A DNA stretch of 64,000 nt, from the NCBI GenBank assembly GCA_019096065.1, contig JAGUCH010000009.1, positions 3,854,001-3,918,000 on the forward strand. Reading direction: 5' to 3'. The stretch's first letter is position 1. Each line of letters starts with the position of its first letter. The notes beneath the pieces were generated by a model that saw only the letters and a program-made list of their open reading frames with translations, did no database searches and had not been told where the DNA came from. This stretch comes from Paracyclopina nana. Taxonomy: Eukaryota > Arthropoda > Copepoda > Cyclopoida > Cyclopettidae. A program made the position numbers and the translations under genes. Positions 52,701-64,000 of this stretch are shown here, piece after piece.

Positions 52701-54733
52701 AATGGTTCTTTCAAAATTGATGGTGGGACGGAACTGGATCACTTTGGTTTCGGCCAAGGCTAAGCGTGCGAGCCTGAAAAACGGATAAAATGAAGCCCGG
52801 CCACAGTGCGAAAACGCGGAAAGTTAATTGGGAGAACTTGAGCTGCAAGCAGAGGCCGTTGGCGCATCAATTGGTGAGTTCCGAGTCCTAACTTGGCTTA
52901 TAATATCCCGTCCATCCACCATTGTCTGTACCAGGCTATACACGGGGGTGCCGGCAGTAAGATTGAATTCAGGGTGGATTTTAAGACAGAATTGGTCGGA
53001 GATTTTAGAGTCCGATCAGACTTGCATCAACCGGTAAAATGCTTTTTGAACCAGCCATGTAGCAGTCTAAAGTCAGATCACCGAGATTTTTGACGGCTGT
53101 AATATTCAGTGGAACAAATATCTGCAAATGTCGTGCTGTCGAACTGAGTCTTGAGAAGTTTTACTCTCATCCAAGATGATCTAAAATATAAGATCACATA
53201 CTAACTGAGCTTCACTTCTAAGCGCTGTCGGACCTTAGAAACAAGTAGAGCTAATATCAGCATCAGTGCTACTTTTCTCATCTACTCCTTTAATCCAATG
53301 TTGCAAATTGCTGAAACTGTTATTGTTGATTGGAAAAGTTCAATCGCTACTTTAGCGCTCCGACCACGCAACCTGGAGACGTTGGGCGCAATGAAAGGAA
53401 GGTTGACAGACCAATCCTAAGTTGCTCGACAACTTCGTTAATGCGTAAAGTATAACCTAAGTATCCTTGAGGACTTAGAATGACGTTGTAAATAAACAAA
53501 CGAACGGGGTGAAACCTTTTTTAAGGCAAAATTAAAAAGTAGTAGTATCTCGATCCCTCAATGACAAGATTTTCACCTACTATTTTGATGGCTGCCTCAG
53601 ACTCTGGGCTGCCTCGCTAGTTGATTGTTATTGTTATGAGTGAGGAGTCTGTATTACCAGATTTTTTAAAATGATCAAAAGCTCTCCATGCAATGATGGC
53701 ATTTTCCGAGAATATAGTATGGCAACAAAAGAAATTACTTAAAAATGAAATACAGAATTTTTTCAATCATCAGCTCCACTTTCTACTTTAGTTCCCTCTT
53801 TCAATGACAGCAGCTCCATCGCAGTTATGGCGAACAGATTTCTTGATTTAATGTCACTTTGTCCCATCAAGAATAGCCTTACGAGATGGGGTTGCTCTCA
53901 TCAATTTACTGCCCTGCTTCGATAGTATTGCAGTTTCCCGTGCATTGGCCTTTTCGCTCTGGAGTGGTGTGGGCGCGCGGGATTGACGCTTAGCGCATAT
54001 CCTGCTTTGACATGGCCGGGATTTACCCGGCCTCCTCTCTTTCCTCGCTTCTCTCCCCTTACAGCCTTCGTCCGTGGCCTTGCTTCGACATAGGAGCCAG
54101 GGGCTCGCATCAACATGGTCCCTTAAGGCCCGAGGAACGAATGAAATCATGGGAGAGCCAATTGAGACAGTCCACGCGTCAGCATTTGACGTAGCCATGT
54201 CGCATGAAAAGCGAGGCCCATGCGGTTACATCCATTGATTATTGTTTGCTGTCAAATCGGCCTCGCGTTGACGGCTAATAATGACCTTGCCTCCGGGTCA
54301 AGCTCGCGTTATAAATAATCCCAACTTCAGCGTCGCGGCTTTCCTTTTGCTCGCTGCGAGGCCGCTACAGGCTTGGATATGACGATGATGAAAGACTGAG
54401 AAAGAGGCTGCAAAGTCGTGAAAAGAGCAACCATGCAGCGTGAACTGCGCAACTTGTAAAGCATATGCTAAGGTTGACAACCAACGTTGCCTATTGCGCC
54501 CTTTACTCTGCTCCAAAATGTGCTTTCGCTTATCTCGCCGAGAGATGGGCTATCTGGCTTGGCTTTGCGATCATTAGCAACTTGGCCCGCTCGTAAATCT
54601 TGCCCGATCATAATATCATGACCCAAGAAAACATATTAGCCGCATCACGCCGCAAGGCGCCATAAGGGAAAACCGTTGCAACGCAGTCTAGACATACCGG
54701 CGCCCTCAATGCAAAACATTTCGAAATCCACAT

Positions 54734-54739
54734 TTTATT
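54734..54739 (-). terminator. Polyadenylation signal of the secreted-protein gene
   Basis: AATAAA on the minus strand begins five bases after the stop codon (54744-54746). The 3'UTR would be only about 20-30 nt, unusually short for an animal gene. Confidence 0.65.
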
Positions 54740-54743
54740 ACGC

Positions 54744-56488
54744 TTAATTTACGGCCTTCTCTTGCTCGGCCACCGGCGCGGTTCGTGGAGAAACCTGAAC
54801 GAGGTCATTTGCCACTTCCTCGTCCTTGACAGCCTCTTCTTCAACTTTGATGTCGTTTTTGATGTCGTCTTTGATGGCAGCCGTTTCTTTGTTGTCCTCC
54901 AGGCCCGCTCCATACGAGTAGTCGTACTCGTCCTCCTCCTCGCCTCGGTTTGGCACTTCAATTTCAATGCAGTTTTCCTTCACGCAAGCCTTTCTGGCCT
55001 CCGAGCCAACGTCAAGTTTTTCGCATTTGGTGTTGCACTTCAGCCTCTTGTGGAAGTCCTACAATGCATGTATATTTTTATGCATACTTTGTATTCATTC
55101 TGATTCAGAGAATTGTCAGGCTTAGCAAAAAATTGACGCTCAAGTGCTGACAATTCTTCACTTCAGGCTGCGTATGGTGTACATTTATATGGCCTGCCAT
55201 TGCAGGCAGTTAACGCCTTACATTCCTGCCAAATGTCTTTTTCCTACCAAACTTTTTCGACATGCCATGCGTTTGCGTTTTTTTCGTAGATTGCGCACGT
55301 GAAGCATATCCTTTATTCCTTGTAAAAATAAAAAACAACCACTTGCATTTTACCATGCCAATTTTCGGTAATGAATGAATATAAGGCATGATATTATGTA
55401 CGCCATGATATCATGTACTTCGTGAAAAGCATACTTTCCCCAAGTTCAATGCAACTTTTTATAAGATGTGCAAGTCACACATAAGTAAAGAAACTTTGAA
55501 GACAAATGAGCGTTTTTCTCCTACTATTGACGCCATTCCCACTCCTCGACTTTGTTAGCAAGAAACCGATTTTTACTACTCACAGTTAAGAACTTGGTCA
55601 AGTTATCAAGTGCGGCTTCTCCGTAAGTTTTGGCGATGGCAGAGGCAACTCTCGTCTGAGTGCCAATTTCGTTCAGTCCCTGAATAATGAATAAGCCTTA
55701 TATAGGATGGGAGTACATATCTTTATTTCATGTTAGTTTCATCATTAGAGACTAGACTGGAAGGATCTGGCCGCGTTAGATAAAGTATCCGTCACCTTTT
55801 GAAAGTTGAGGGTTAGTTAAGAGCATGGCAGTATCAGTTAGTCAAGAATATCTTCCAAGATTACCTGCTTCACTCTTCCACCATGTTCAGCCACAGTTTT
55901 TCCCAGACCTTGAACAAATTGGGCTTTCTCCTCGAGAATCTTGGGAGCTGCGCTCACAACATTCACTCCAATTCGAGCCGCTTCATGGGTGGCATTCATG
56001 CCAAGCAAAACGGCCTCCTCAACTGTGTCTCCAAGTTTTTTCTGCAGGCAAATTAAGATGCATTTCAACTGAATTAAAGTTGACATACGCTTACGTCTCC
56101 ATTCGCAACGCCTTGAATCATGTCAATGCCCTGCTGCACCAGGAATCCAGCTCCTGTCAAAATGTCTCCAACGATGCCTCCAATGGGATCCTCTTCATTA
56201 TAACCAGTTCCATTCTTGCTCCCATTCTTACCTTTATTCTTCAGCTCGTTGCGAGTCGTCACATTGCCCTCAAAGTCACCATAGTCTTTGGTGGCATCCT
56301 CTTGCTGTGGCAATGGATTGGAGGCAATGAGGAGAACCAACCCCTAAAAATGAAATTATTCTGGGGCCCAAACCAACTTTCCACCTTTTCACTTTATCAT
56401 CATGGCTGGCCATAAAAAGCTGGCCAAACTGGAAAAATCTTACCATAAACGTGGCCAGAAAGAAAATCAGGTTAGATGTAGATTTCAT
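54744..56488 (-). CDS. Small secreted protein, unknown family, five exons
   Basis: Exons (minus strand): 56488-56444, 56343-56095, 56041-55865, 55679-55584, 55058-54744. All junctions are phase 0, giving 293 residues. The start ATG opens a typical signal peptide (MKSTSNLIFFLATFMGLVLL, cleavage probably after IASNPLPQ). Residues about 30-65 are polar with Asn-Gly and Lys. Then come helix-favouring amphipathic stretches (IGGIVGDILTGAGFLVQQ; KKLGDTVEEAVLLGMNATHE; VSAAPKILEEKAQFVQGLG) with the periodicity of lipid- or protein-binding helices. A four-Cys cluster (CNTKCEKL...ACVKENC) precedes a very acidic tail (RGEEEDEYDYSYG, KVEEEAVKDEE). Exon lengths divisible by three allow clean exon skipping. 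I do not recognise the family; apolipophorin-like helical secreted proteins are a loose analogy only. Confidence 0.78.
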
Positions 56489-57143
56489 CTTTTTCGTGAT
56501 TTGAATTGCTCTGCTTTTGATCAACCAACAATTCCAACTGAAGCAGGTTTTTAAAATTGGTCACGCTCACGCTTCCAAAAGTGAGTGTGTATGTGTGTGC
56601 GTGTGCTTTGTTCACCATCATAGTGGCCTAAACCACAGAGGAGGGATCAGGCCTCAAAAATCACACCTAGCTTTGAAGCATTAGCCACGGTGCGTGGTTT
56701 TTCATGCCTGCTCGTACCGCTTGTTCATTCCGGTGCTTTTGCAATTCTGTACAAATAGTGAGATGTGTCCTGATCTTATCTAAAACGCAGAAGGTTTTTT
56801 CCCCTAATGGAGCTCCCATGAAAGAAGCTGTACTTACAAAAACTGTGTGATTTAAGTTTAGCAAATGATCAGAAGGTTGTATTTCATAAAAAGCATCATC
56901 TTTGTACAAAAATGAATTCACAGAAAATGCATCGAGTCATCATAGTATCATTGAGGAGGAATGTTTTTGGTGATAAAAAAATCAAATGCATTTAATTGAT
57001 CAACTACGGATACGTACGTGTAGCCAAGTGGGGAGAGACATGGAGTAAAAATTATTAGGCCTTCTAACTAACATGATTGTGTAGAGAGAAGACTAGAAAA
57101 AATTGCATGTGTGTTTTTTTTGGTACAAAGCTCATATCTCATT
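56489..57143. other. Intergenic: coronin-7 3' end and secreted-gene promoter
   Basis: This 655-bp gap between two minus-strand genes must hold the 3'UTR and poly(A) site of coronin-7 and the promoter of the secreted-protein gene. On the minus strand TCAGTT at about 56543-56538 matches the arthropod initiator, about 50 bp before the ATG at 56488. No canonical AATAAA for coronin-7 was found close to its stop. A short GT-rich repeat lies near 56585-56605. Confidence 0.4.
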
Positions 57144-60100
57144 TCAGTTGGCCTCTTCTTCTTCTTCTTCATTCTCATCATTCTACAAATAAGGGAGAAA
57201 GTTGAAATAAAAAAACCCGGTTTTGCCAAGCTGAAAAAATTACCCATTCTGTCTCATCGACGCCATCCATGTCGTCCTGTTCCAGCTTTTTTGACACTGG
57301 CACCAAATTGCTGACAGATTTCTCCAAATTGGCTTCAGCTTCGGAGTTTTGAGCTCCATACGCGATTTTCTGCTTCGAAGGGTCGGTACCAGCCACGAGA
57401 GCAGCAGCAGCCACCATTTTTTGGCCAGCCGGAGTTGTTGTTGATGTGGTGGTCTTCTTGTTGTTATTGAAGCCTGATAACGCAGGCATACCTTCTGGGC
57501 ACAGGCTGATTAATTTGGCTTGCCTATAATTGAGGGTATAAGAAAAAACAAATATTGCATTACAAACACGTTTCACTGTACTTTCACCGCGAAAGCAAAC
57601 ATAAGCCAAGTGGCAAAGATCCATTGAACAAATTTTGAGAAAAATGAAAAATCCACCATGACACTCACTTTTGGCTGCCATTAAACCAATCCTGCGAGGA
57701 TAAAGTTGGCTCCCATAAAACCTTGGTAGGCGGAAACAAATCATCTTGGAAATAATCAGTTTTGACTCGAGGCACCGTGAAAGAAATGGGCTCGATTGTT
57801 GTATTGGTGAGCCGATATGCTCGCGCAAACTCCACGTTTTTCACATCCAGCACGTTTTTGGGCAGAAACACGAAGCCTTGGTGCAATCCAGCAGGTCGAT
57901 ATGGAGACAGAGGGAACAAATGAGGACTCTCGAGCGAGACTTCAAAAGTTGTCACAGTGCTTTCACCCTGAAACAGGTAATCAGTCAATTGAAAAGTTCG
58001 CTGCTAGTTTGACTTTGATTTAGTAACTTTTTCCACCTCTAGTTTTTCGTATTACCTTGCTGTTGATAAACAGGGTGGAAGAATCCTCATCGTAGTGTGG
58101 AATCAAAATGGCGGGACTAACATCCAGCACTGTGGAGTTGAGCAACTCCAAATCAGTCACGTTGTACACCATAACTTGCCTTTCGGATTGCCTGGGAAGA
58201 AAAAAATACATACAATACACACATAGCAGCATATAGGGAATAACTGGCTTACTTGCTGAATCCAGTCACGATCAAATATTGGCCATTGAGAACCCAAACC
58301 ACACGGGCCCCCTTTTTGGCAACGATTTCTCCGCCCTCTAATTTCGGCTCCGAGCTTTTACAGGGCTCGTAAATGCGAATTTTCCCGTCTTTGCAAACGG
58401 TCGCAATAAACCGACCGCACCCACTCCATTCGGCACTGAATATTTGATCAGTGTGACCCTAAAACAAATAATCAAGCAAATCTATAGATTGGCATCTGTT
58501 TATCAAGTTGCTTACCTCAAGCTCGATTTTAGCCGAGCTCGTGTCATTCAAATCCCAAAGTTTAGCAGTGCGGTCAAAAGCCACAGAAAGCAGAACATCT
58601 TGAGCCAAAGGATGCCACTTGACGATTTGCACTTTGTCCCCATGAGCTGGGAACATGGCCAGCGGCTCATTGACTTGACTGGTTAATCCTCCAGGTGGAA
58701 TTTTCCACACCCTAATGAATCCATCATCGCAAGCAGCCACAATGCGAGACTTGTCGAACGGGTCAAAGGCAAAGTCCAATACAGTTGTGCCGTTGATCAG
58801 AACAGGGGTAACCCCGTCCGGAATACGTCCAGGCTTGCTTGTTTCAAAAATAGCCAATTTTCCTCCTGGGCCGGTCAAGGGCACAGCAATTCTCTCCGCA
58901 TTAGCTGAAGAGACATTTTAAAAAATTACTCAACTCTGTTTTGATATTAATTCACCTTGGCGAGTTTTCCTACCTTTGATGAAATTACACTCAGCTGGTA
59001 CAGTCCGGCTGAGATTTTTTAAGTTTTCAAATTTGCCCTTAAGGATAACTTCTCCTTTGAGATGCTTGAATTTGCTGACTCGGACAAACATCTTTGAAGT
59101 TGGCCTTTTAGCAGGTGGCTTTGCTTCCACCGCTGGCTCAGATTTGTCCATTGCCAAGAAGATATTCTTGCGAGCATCCATAGCTTCAGTCTTTTGAATA
59201 AGCGGCTGCTGTAGCTGTGACGATAATTCCTCAGACTTTTCAATGATTTTCTCCTGCTGGGTACACACTATGTTTTCTTTGTTGCTTTCATGGATGGTTG
59301 CAGTGCCTGCGAGAAAAAAGGGGCCATGAAATATGAACGAAAAGAGCAAAAATGTCAACTAGATTCACCATTGCTCGCACCATTGCTAATGCTATGTTGC
59401 TGCTGTTGTTTTCGGATGTTCTCCTCAAAGAGCTGAAAAATGAGATAAGAAATTCAAAGCATATAGTCACACATGGGAGAGGCTGTCGCTATCAGCCAAT
59501 TCTACCTTTTTCCTGTCCCTTATGCTGGGCTGACGTCTCAAAATGGCAAGGCCATCATCGACAGAATCTGCGCCATTATTGGTATCGTGGACACCGTTGT
59601 TGGCATGATCAGTGCTCAAGCTGGTCTGGAGCTTGGGACGATGAATGTTAGTAGGGGACGACGAAGAAGTCACATTTGACACCTTGAGAGAAGGCAAGCA
59701 TAACGAACAAGTTTGAAATTAGTGGAAAAACACAAGATACACGAAAATTAGGCAGCTTTCTACATCTGCATAAATAGAGCCTTTCAAGGCTGAGTCGAGT
59801 AAGGGACTTACTCTTGGGGATATTGCTGGCTTCGGGGAAGTTGGAGGATTTGGTGGTGGTGAAACAACTGAATTGGCCTTTACGACACATCTAGGCCTTG
59901 GATTGGGCTTTGGATGACCATTCGTAGAAGCCACAGAAGGACTAGACACCTGCTGATTTCCCCACAAACAAAGCATATATTTAAAGCGCACGAGTTTTTT
60001 ATGCTCCATTGAAAGCTTACCTTGGGCTCCTCAATTTTCTGATTCGTAGAGCTGAAAATGCTATTAGGATTTCTTTGGCTGATCGGCCCTTGAAATACTG

Positions 60101-61581
60101 TTAGAATTTCCTTTGGTCTTTTCTTTGGATCAAGGTCAATTTTGGCCACTTTGGCTGCGGTGGCGCCATCCTTCCACCATATCTCAGGACCACAGGCTGG
60201 ATCCAGTCCAGTAGTTTCTGGATATATGTCAGCATGGTACTCTCGATAACTCTGCAAAGTTAGAAATTCTTTTAAGAAGACCATATACCCATAAACATTG
60301 GAAAAATACCTTTCTTGGCACCTGCCAGGTGATGGGAACAATCGAATTGTCACATAACTGAAGCACGCGATTGACCTCTCCCTGCATGACATCCATGGCT
60401 CTCTTGGGAACAAGACAAGCCCCTTTGGTTTGCTCACCGCTATACCTTAAACCCTCGATGATAAAGGGATCCTTGTCACTAAGCTCAATAAATTGCACAT
60501 TACGATCGCCCTTTCCAGCCAAGAAACACATGTTTGTGTCGGGATCATAGAGGGGAACCAAGATTCTGGAATATGACAAAATTCAGAAAAGGTTAAACAT
60601 ATTGTATACTATAGTATTAATGAGTTTTTGTCTTGACTAAAAATCACAAAACCTTACCCAGCTGACATATCAAGTGTCAAGTTTTTCTGCGGGGACGACA
60701 AGTTGCGCAAGTCTCGTATGGTGATTTCTCTTTGACGATCCTAGATATAAATATAAACACGGATGAAATTGATCCAAGCAATGAAACCAAAAGAGATGCG
60801 GAATATTACAGCGCTGAATCCAGTGGTGAAAAGCCTGTCCAATTCCCCGTTGATCCACACAACTTTGGAGTCTTTCATTCCCTGATGCGAATCGGTTTGA
60901 GCCGCAACTTTGCTTGATCTGGGGTCCAGAATTCGAAGTTGCCGATCCTTGCTCTGAGTGGCCAACAAAGCTCCGGAATATTGCCAAGCCACAGATTGGA
61001 CTTCGTCTTCATGCCCGGAAAAATTGTAGAGTTCTTTGGCTTGAATAAGATCCCATATGACTAGGGTTTCGTGGGAGGTAGTAGCTAAAATGCAGTCAGC
61101 GATAGGATGAAAATTCACTGTTTCCACGCGTCGAGGCTGTGATGGCAAAACCAATTCGGGTTGGTTCAATCCGGACTCGGGAAGGCCGGATTCGGGGATT
61201 CTCCAAAGCTTCACCTAAAAAAAAACATGAGCCCAAGACTAACTATTGCATATTTCTTGCACTGCTTACCGTCAGATCTTGAGATCCAGTGGCCAACAGC
61301 CCATCATCAAATGGAGAAAATTGGAAATCAGTCACGAAATCAGCATGAGCGTAAATCAAAGGAATGGTGGCCTTGTTTTGACGGCCTTTGGTGTCCAGAG
61401 GCAATACTGCCAAATTTGAGCCTTGCGTGTCCCAATTAAAGGCCATAAAGGCGGCTGAAGCCGCAATGAAGTTGCCATGACTCCTATAGCTCCCAATGCT
61501 AAGATCTCGAACCAGGTTCTCAAACGCAGGAACAATGGGGGCAGAATTTTTGTACTTTGATGCCTTGAAGCGCCACGCCAT
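57144..61581 (-). CDS. pod1: Coronin-7 (POD-1), tandem-propeller actin-regulatory protein
   Basis: Exons (minus strand): 61581-61270, 61214-60810, 60740-60658, 60565-60310, 60251-60021, 59949-59812, 59682-59473, 59432-59369, 59306-58974, 58904-58516, 58458-58253, 58191-58056, 57967-57669, 57523-57244, 57182-57144. All phases agree, giving 1126 residues, in the range of insect POD-1 and longer than vertebrate coronin-7. It opens with the coronin signature MAWRFKASKYKN. A first WD-repeat propeller (LLATGSQDLTVKLWRIPE, HEDEVQSVAW) ends near residue 430. A Ser/Pro/Gln-rich linker follows, then a second coronin unit from about residue 639 (MFVRVSKFKHLKGE; RIVAACDDGFIRVWKIP; FDRTAKLWDL). The acidic C-terminus with a Trp (DETEWNDENEEEEEE) is the family's acidic tail. 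There is no coiled coil, as expected for this subfamily. Family members act in actin/microtubule organisation, axon guidance and Golgi trafficking. Confidence 0.96.
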
Positions 61582-61594
61582 TTCTAGTCGTCAA

Positions 61595-61728
61595 CCTGAA
61601 AGTAAAAACAGGGATCAACAACAATAATTCAATAGCTAGGCTGCTTCTGTCTGTATGAATATTTTGTATTTTCAGCTGCTGATGCGGCAGACATTCATCA
61701 TCATATATGGGGAGTATTTATCACTTGT
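61595..61728 (-). promoter_or_regulatory. 134-bp gap between DCAF5 stop and coronin-7 splice acceptor
   Basis: On the minus strand a strong acceptor (TTTTTACTTTCAG, exon from 61595) lies 14 bases before the coronin-7 ATG, so the mature 5' end comes from an upstream non-coding exon or from elsewhere. DCAF5 ends at 61729, and only a weak poly(A)-like GATAAA lies just after it. The upstream exon could lie inside this gap or within the DCAF5 gene; alternatively a spliced leader could be added in trans. Confidence 0.4.
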
Positions 61729-63983
61729 TCACTTCTGCTTCCTGTAGTTTCTGTGTTGACTTTTGGAGCCTCCTCCTCCATTTTTAAACAGAGAAGCACT
61801 TCTGAAAGAATAAGCATTATCTCGTCAGTACATTAAACATAACATCGATCGTTCTCTCATTAAGCTGGAGAACTTTTGACATAGCATGGTAATTGAAAAT
61901 GGCTAAGGAGCACGTACATGTATTTTAAGTAGCCCGAAAGAAGACTTGATGATATTGCTTGTCAATCTAAACGCAGCTCACTCACTTTTCCTCAGCAACT
62001 TAATTAATATAAAAAATTACCTATATGAGTCACCATTTTCTTCGTCAGTATCTGAAACTGTAGGCTCATCGATGACATCGAATTCGTTGTTCAATGAGCT
62101 TAAAATGTCTTTGCGTATTTCCTCATTAACTTTTATCGGAGGAGATTTTGCCAATTCCAATGGTAATTTCACCTCAGTTTCAATTAGAGCTTTTTTGGCA
62201 GCCTCAAGAACCGATATCACATATTCACTACACGTTTTCCTGCCTTTTTTCCTCCTTCTTTTCACAGCTTTTCGTTTTTTTGCCATCAATGCATCGACAT
62301 TGTCAGGCTCTCCATCATCAGAAGACAGCAACTCAGGCACATCATCATCAGAGTCCGAGCTTATTTCACGTTGCACTAAAGTGTCAAAAAATGCAATCAT
62401 CTTCATGTTTTCCTCCACGGACTCGGAACCATCAGGGTCATCAGAGAGCTCTGTTGAGGCCAAGATCAAGCGAAAGTAATCCATTCGTTTGTGCAATTTT
62501 CTCATGCCAGCATCAGGCTGACTAAAAGCTCTGTCAACTTTATTTGATATGTTGAATGGGGACCAAAATTTGATTTTCTTCTCAACACCAGAAGTAGCTA
62601 GGACGTTCACATTTTCACAGAACCGAACTTGATTCACGATTGACAAATGGCCCTGCAGCACCAGATCAGCACGGCGGATGCATAATGGCTTTTGTGTACT
62701 TTCAACCTCATCAATATTGGGAATCTTCCACCCGTAAACATTAAAGTCATCGGAGCCACTGAAAACATAGTCAGAATAGCAAAAGGTTCCTGACTTTATG
62801 GTGCAGTTGTTGAAATAGCCAGGATGATCAAATTCAACCAATGGCACTGGATTGCCAAGATTGTAAATCATGGGATTCGTTTGGCGTCCCAGGGTGAATA
62901 TTCTCGTGCCATCCGGGCTAAACTGGGCGCACATCGACGACTGATTTTCTCCATTACGTCCATAAGTCAAGATAGGCTGATTAGGTTTCCGCAGGTCAAT
63001 CAACGATACGCCTTCTCTAAGGTTGGCTGTGATCACGTATCGAGGGTCAATTGGGTTGTATTGCACTCCATGATATCCAAAATGAGATTCCTTGATAACA
63101 ATTGAATCACTCTGAAAATTAAACATACCAATCTCCCAGTTACTAATTACAATGAAAAACCTTGACTTTGTCTCTATTATGTGCAAAACTCTCAATGTCC
63201 TCTCACACCAGCAGCTTTTAAAGGAAATGACAGAAAGTTTTCTCGCGATCTTTTTAATAAAACCAATAGAGTGCATGAACCATCAAACCGAAAAATGATC
63301 AATTTTGTGTGATGCACAAAATGCACTTTACTAACGAGTCGATTCTCCAAGAAAAAGGTTGATTTTTTGCTGATCTATTGATTTTATAAAATCCAAATCA
63401 AGTCAAACTTTCCCCGCAAGCCCAACGCAAGTAGAAATTAATAAGGCTAATGAAGGTTGCATCTTACATTGCTCATTCGGAGGTCAAGTTGGAGAACTTT
63501 TCCATCGGCTCCAGCCGAAGCAAGCAGGTTGGACAATTCTGGATGTCCATTCACACAATTGATGGGATCAGTGAAGTTGAAAACATCCTTCAGTTTGCCT
63601 GTGCTCAGGTCGTGAATGATGATGATTTCATCGTTACCGCCAGAGAATACCATTTCGTCTTGGCAGTCGAAATCTAGGCAAAAAATGTTGGAAGAATGCT
63701 TGGTGGCCAAGGCTTCACTTGCAGACTTGTCCTGCACTTGAATTGCTTTGCAAACATTCCAAAGAAGAATGCGCTTGTCGTCGCCTCCAGAGGCCAAAAT
63801 TTGCCCATTCTTTGAAAAGGACAGGGCGTTAACACACCCAAAATGAGCTTTGAGGTCGAGGCTGTGACTATTGCGAGGCCAATTCTCGAGGGCTGAGTGA
63901 ATAAAAGAATTCGGCGGAAGCCCTTTTTCTTGCCGAACTTGAAGGATTTTTAAGAAGTGGCTTTGATTTTTTGCCCTCTTCAT
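61729..63983 (-). CDS. DCAF5: DDB1- and CUL4-associated factor 5-like WD-repeat protein
   Basis: Exons (minus strand): 63983-63468, 63111-62021, 61801-61729 (TGA); phases agree, giving 559 residues. An N-terminal WD-repeat propeller is clear: HFGCVNALSFSKNGQILASG, GGDDKRILLWNV, FSGGNDEIIIIHDLSTGK, LASAGADGKVLQLDLR, SGSDDFNVYGWKIP, GHLSIVNQVRF, TSGVEKKIKFWSPF. Two DxR-type motifs (LDLR ending at residue 169, IDLR at about 210-213) fit the DDB1-contact box of CUL4 receptors. The order and wording match DCAF5, including MIAFFDTLVQREI after the propeller and an acidic Ser/Asp stretch. The C-terminal tail is far shorter than the roughly 900-residue vertebrate protein. The role would be substrate recognition for a CUL4-DDB1 ubiquitin ligase. 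The last exon adds RSASLFKNGGGGSKSQ and a basic end; if the final intron is retained the protein stops after DSYR. Confidence 0.94.
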
Positions 63984-64000
63984 TTTTGCGGATTTTTTGA

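Larger units (their letters stand above)
44403..54743. other. Gene-poor stretch of 10 kb
   Basis: No exon could be supported on either strand. The 5' non-coding exons of the membrane-protein gene may lie at its left end. It contains the second 222-bp MITE (49498-49719). The section 51.8-54.6 kb is GC-richer and rich in short open frames with no domain or splice-site support. A 99-codon frame at 44745-45041 (plus) is probably chance. Confidence 0.45.

Noticed and set aside
52557..52757. 66-codon minus frame MAETKVIQF...
   Set aside because: No upstream or downstream exon partner and no recognised domain.

Overview
This is nuclear DNA from an animal, most likely an arthropod. Every gene is cut by spliceosomal introns, mostly 50-100 bp with GT..AG ends and pyrimidine-rich acceptors. 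The families present include a BTB-pipsqueak transcription factor, a type dominated by arthropod expansions. One 3'UTR is loaded with matches to the arthropod microRNA miR-14. A crustacean or other pancrustacean would fit, but I cannot name the species. There are no bacterial operons, rRNA genes or CRISPR arrays.

Layout. About 1-4,000: no gene seen. 3,989-4,394 (+): a likely first coding exon of unknown family. 4,395-10,309: mostly non-coding, with a near-perfect 67-bp hairpin and a GC-rich promoter-like zone. 10,310-37,122 (+): a BTB-psq transcription factor whose first coding exon is split from the rest by a 24.1-kb intron; that intron carries a 222-bp MITE and a 1.3-kb element with terminal inverted repeats. 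37,123 to about 38,960: its 3'UTR, with eight 8-mer miR-14 matches. 40,497-44,288 (-): a five-exon single-pass membrane protein of unknown function. 44,403-54,743: no gene recognised, with a second 222-bp MITE of the same family. 54,744-56,488 (-): a five-exon small secreted protein I do not recognise. 57,144-61,581 (-): a complete 15-exon coronin-7 (pod1) gene. 61,729-63,983 (-): a DCAF5-type CUL4-DDB1 substrate receptor, ending only 134 bp before the coronin-7 5' splice acceptor.

Exon joins were worked out by hand from splice sites and reading phase, and every join quoted keeps the frame. The recognised genes have general regulatory or cytoskeletal roles and do not form an obvious pathway. 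The best leads are the miR-14 site cluster, the stop-free 66-bp intron inside the pipsqueak DNA-binding motif, the frame conflict at the start of the membrane-protein gene, the tight DCAF5/coronin-7 spacing, the long hairpin at 8.6 kb, and the pair of same-length PIF/Harbinger-type MITEs.
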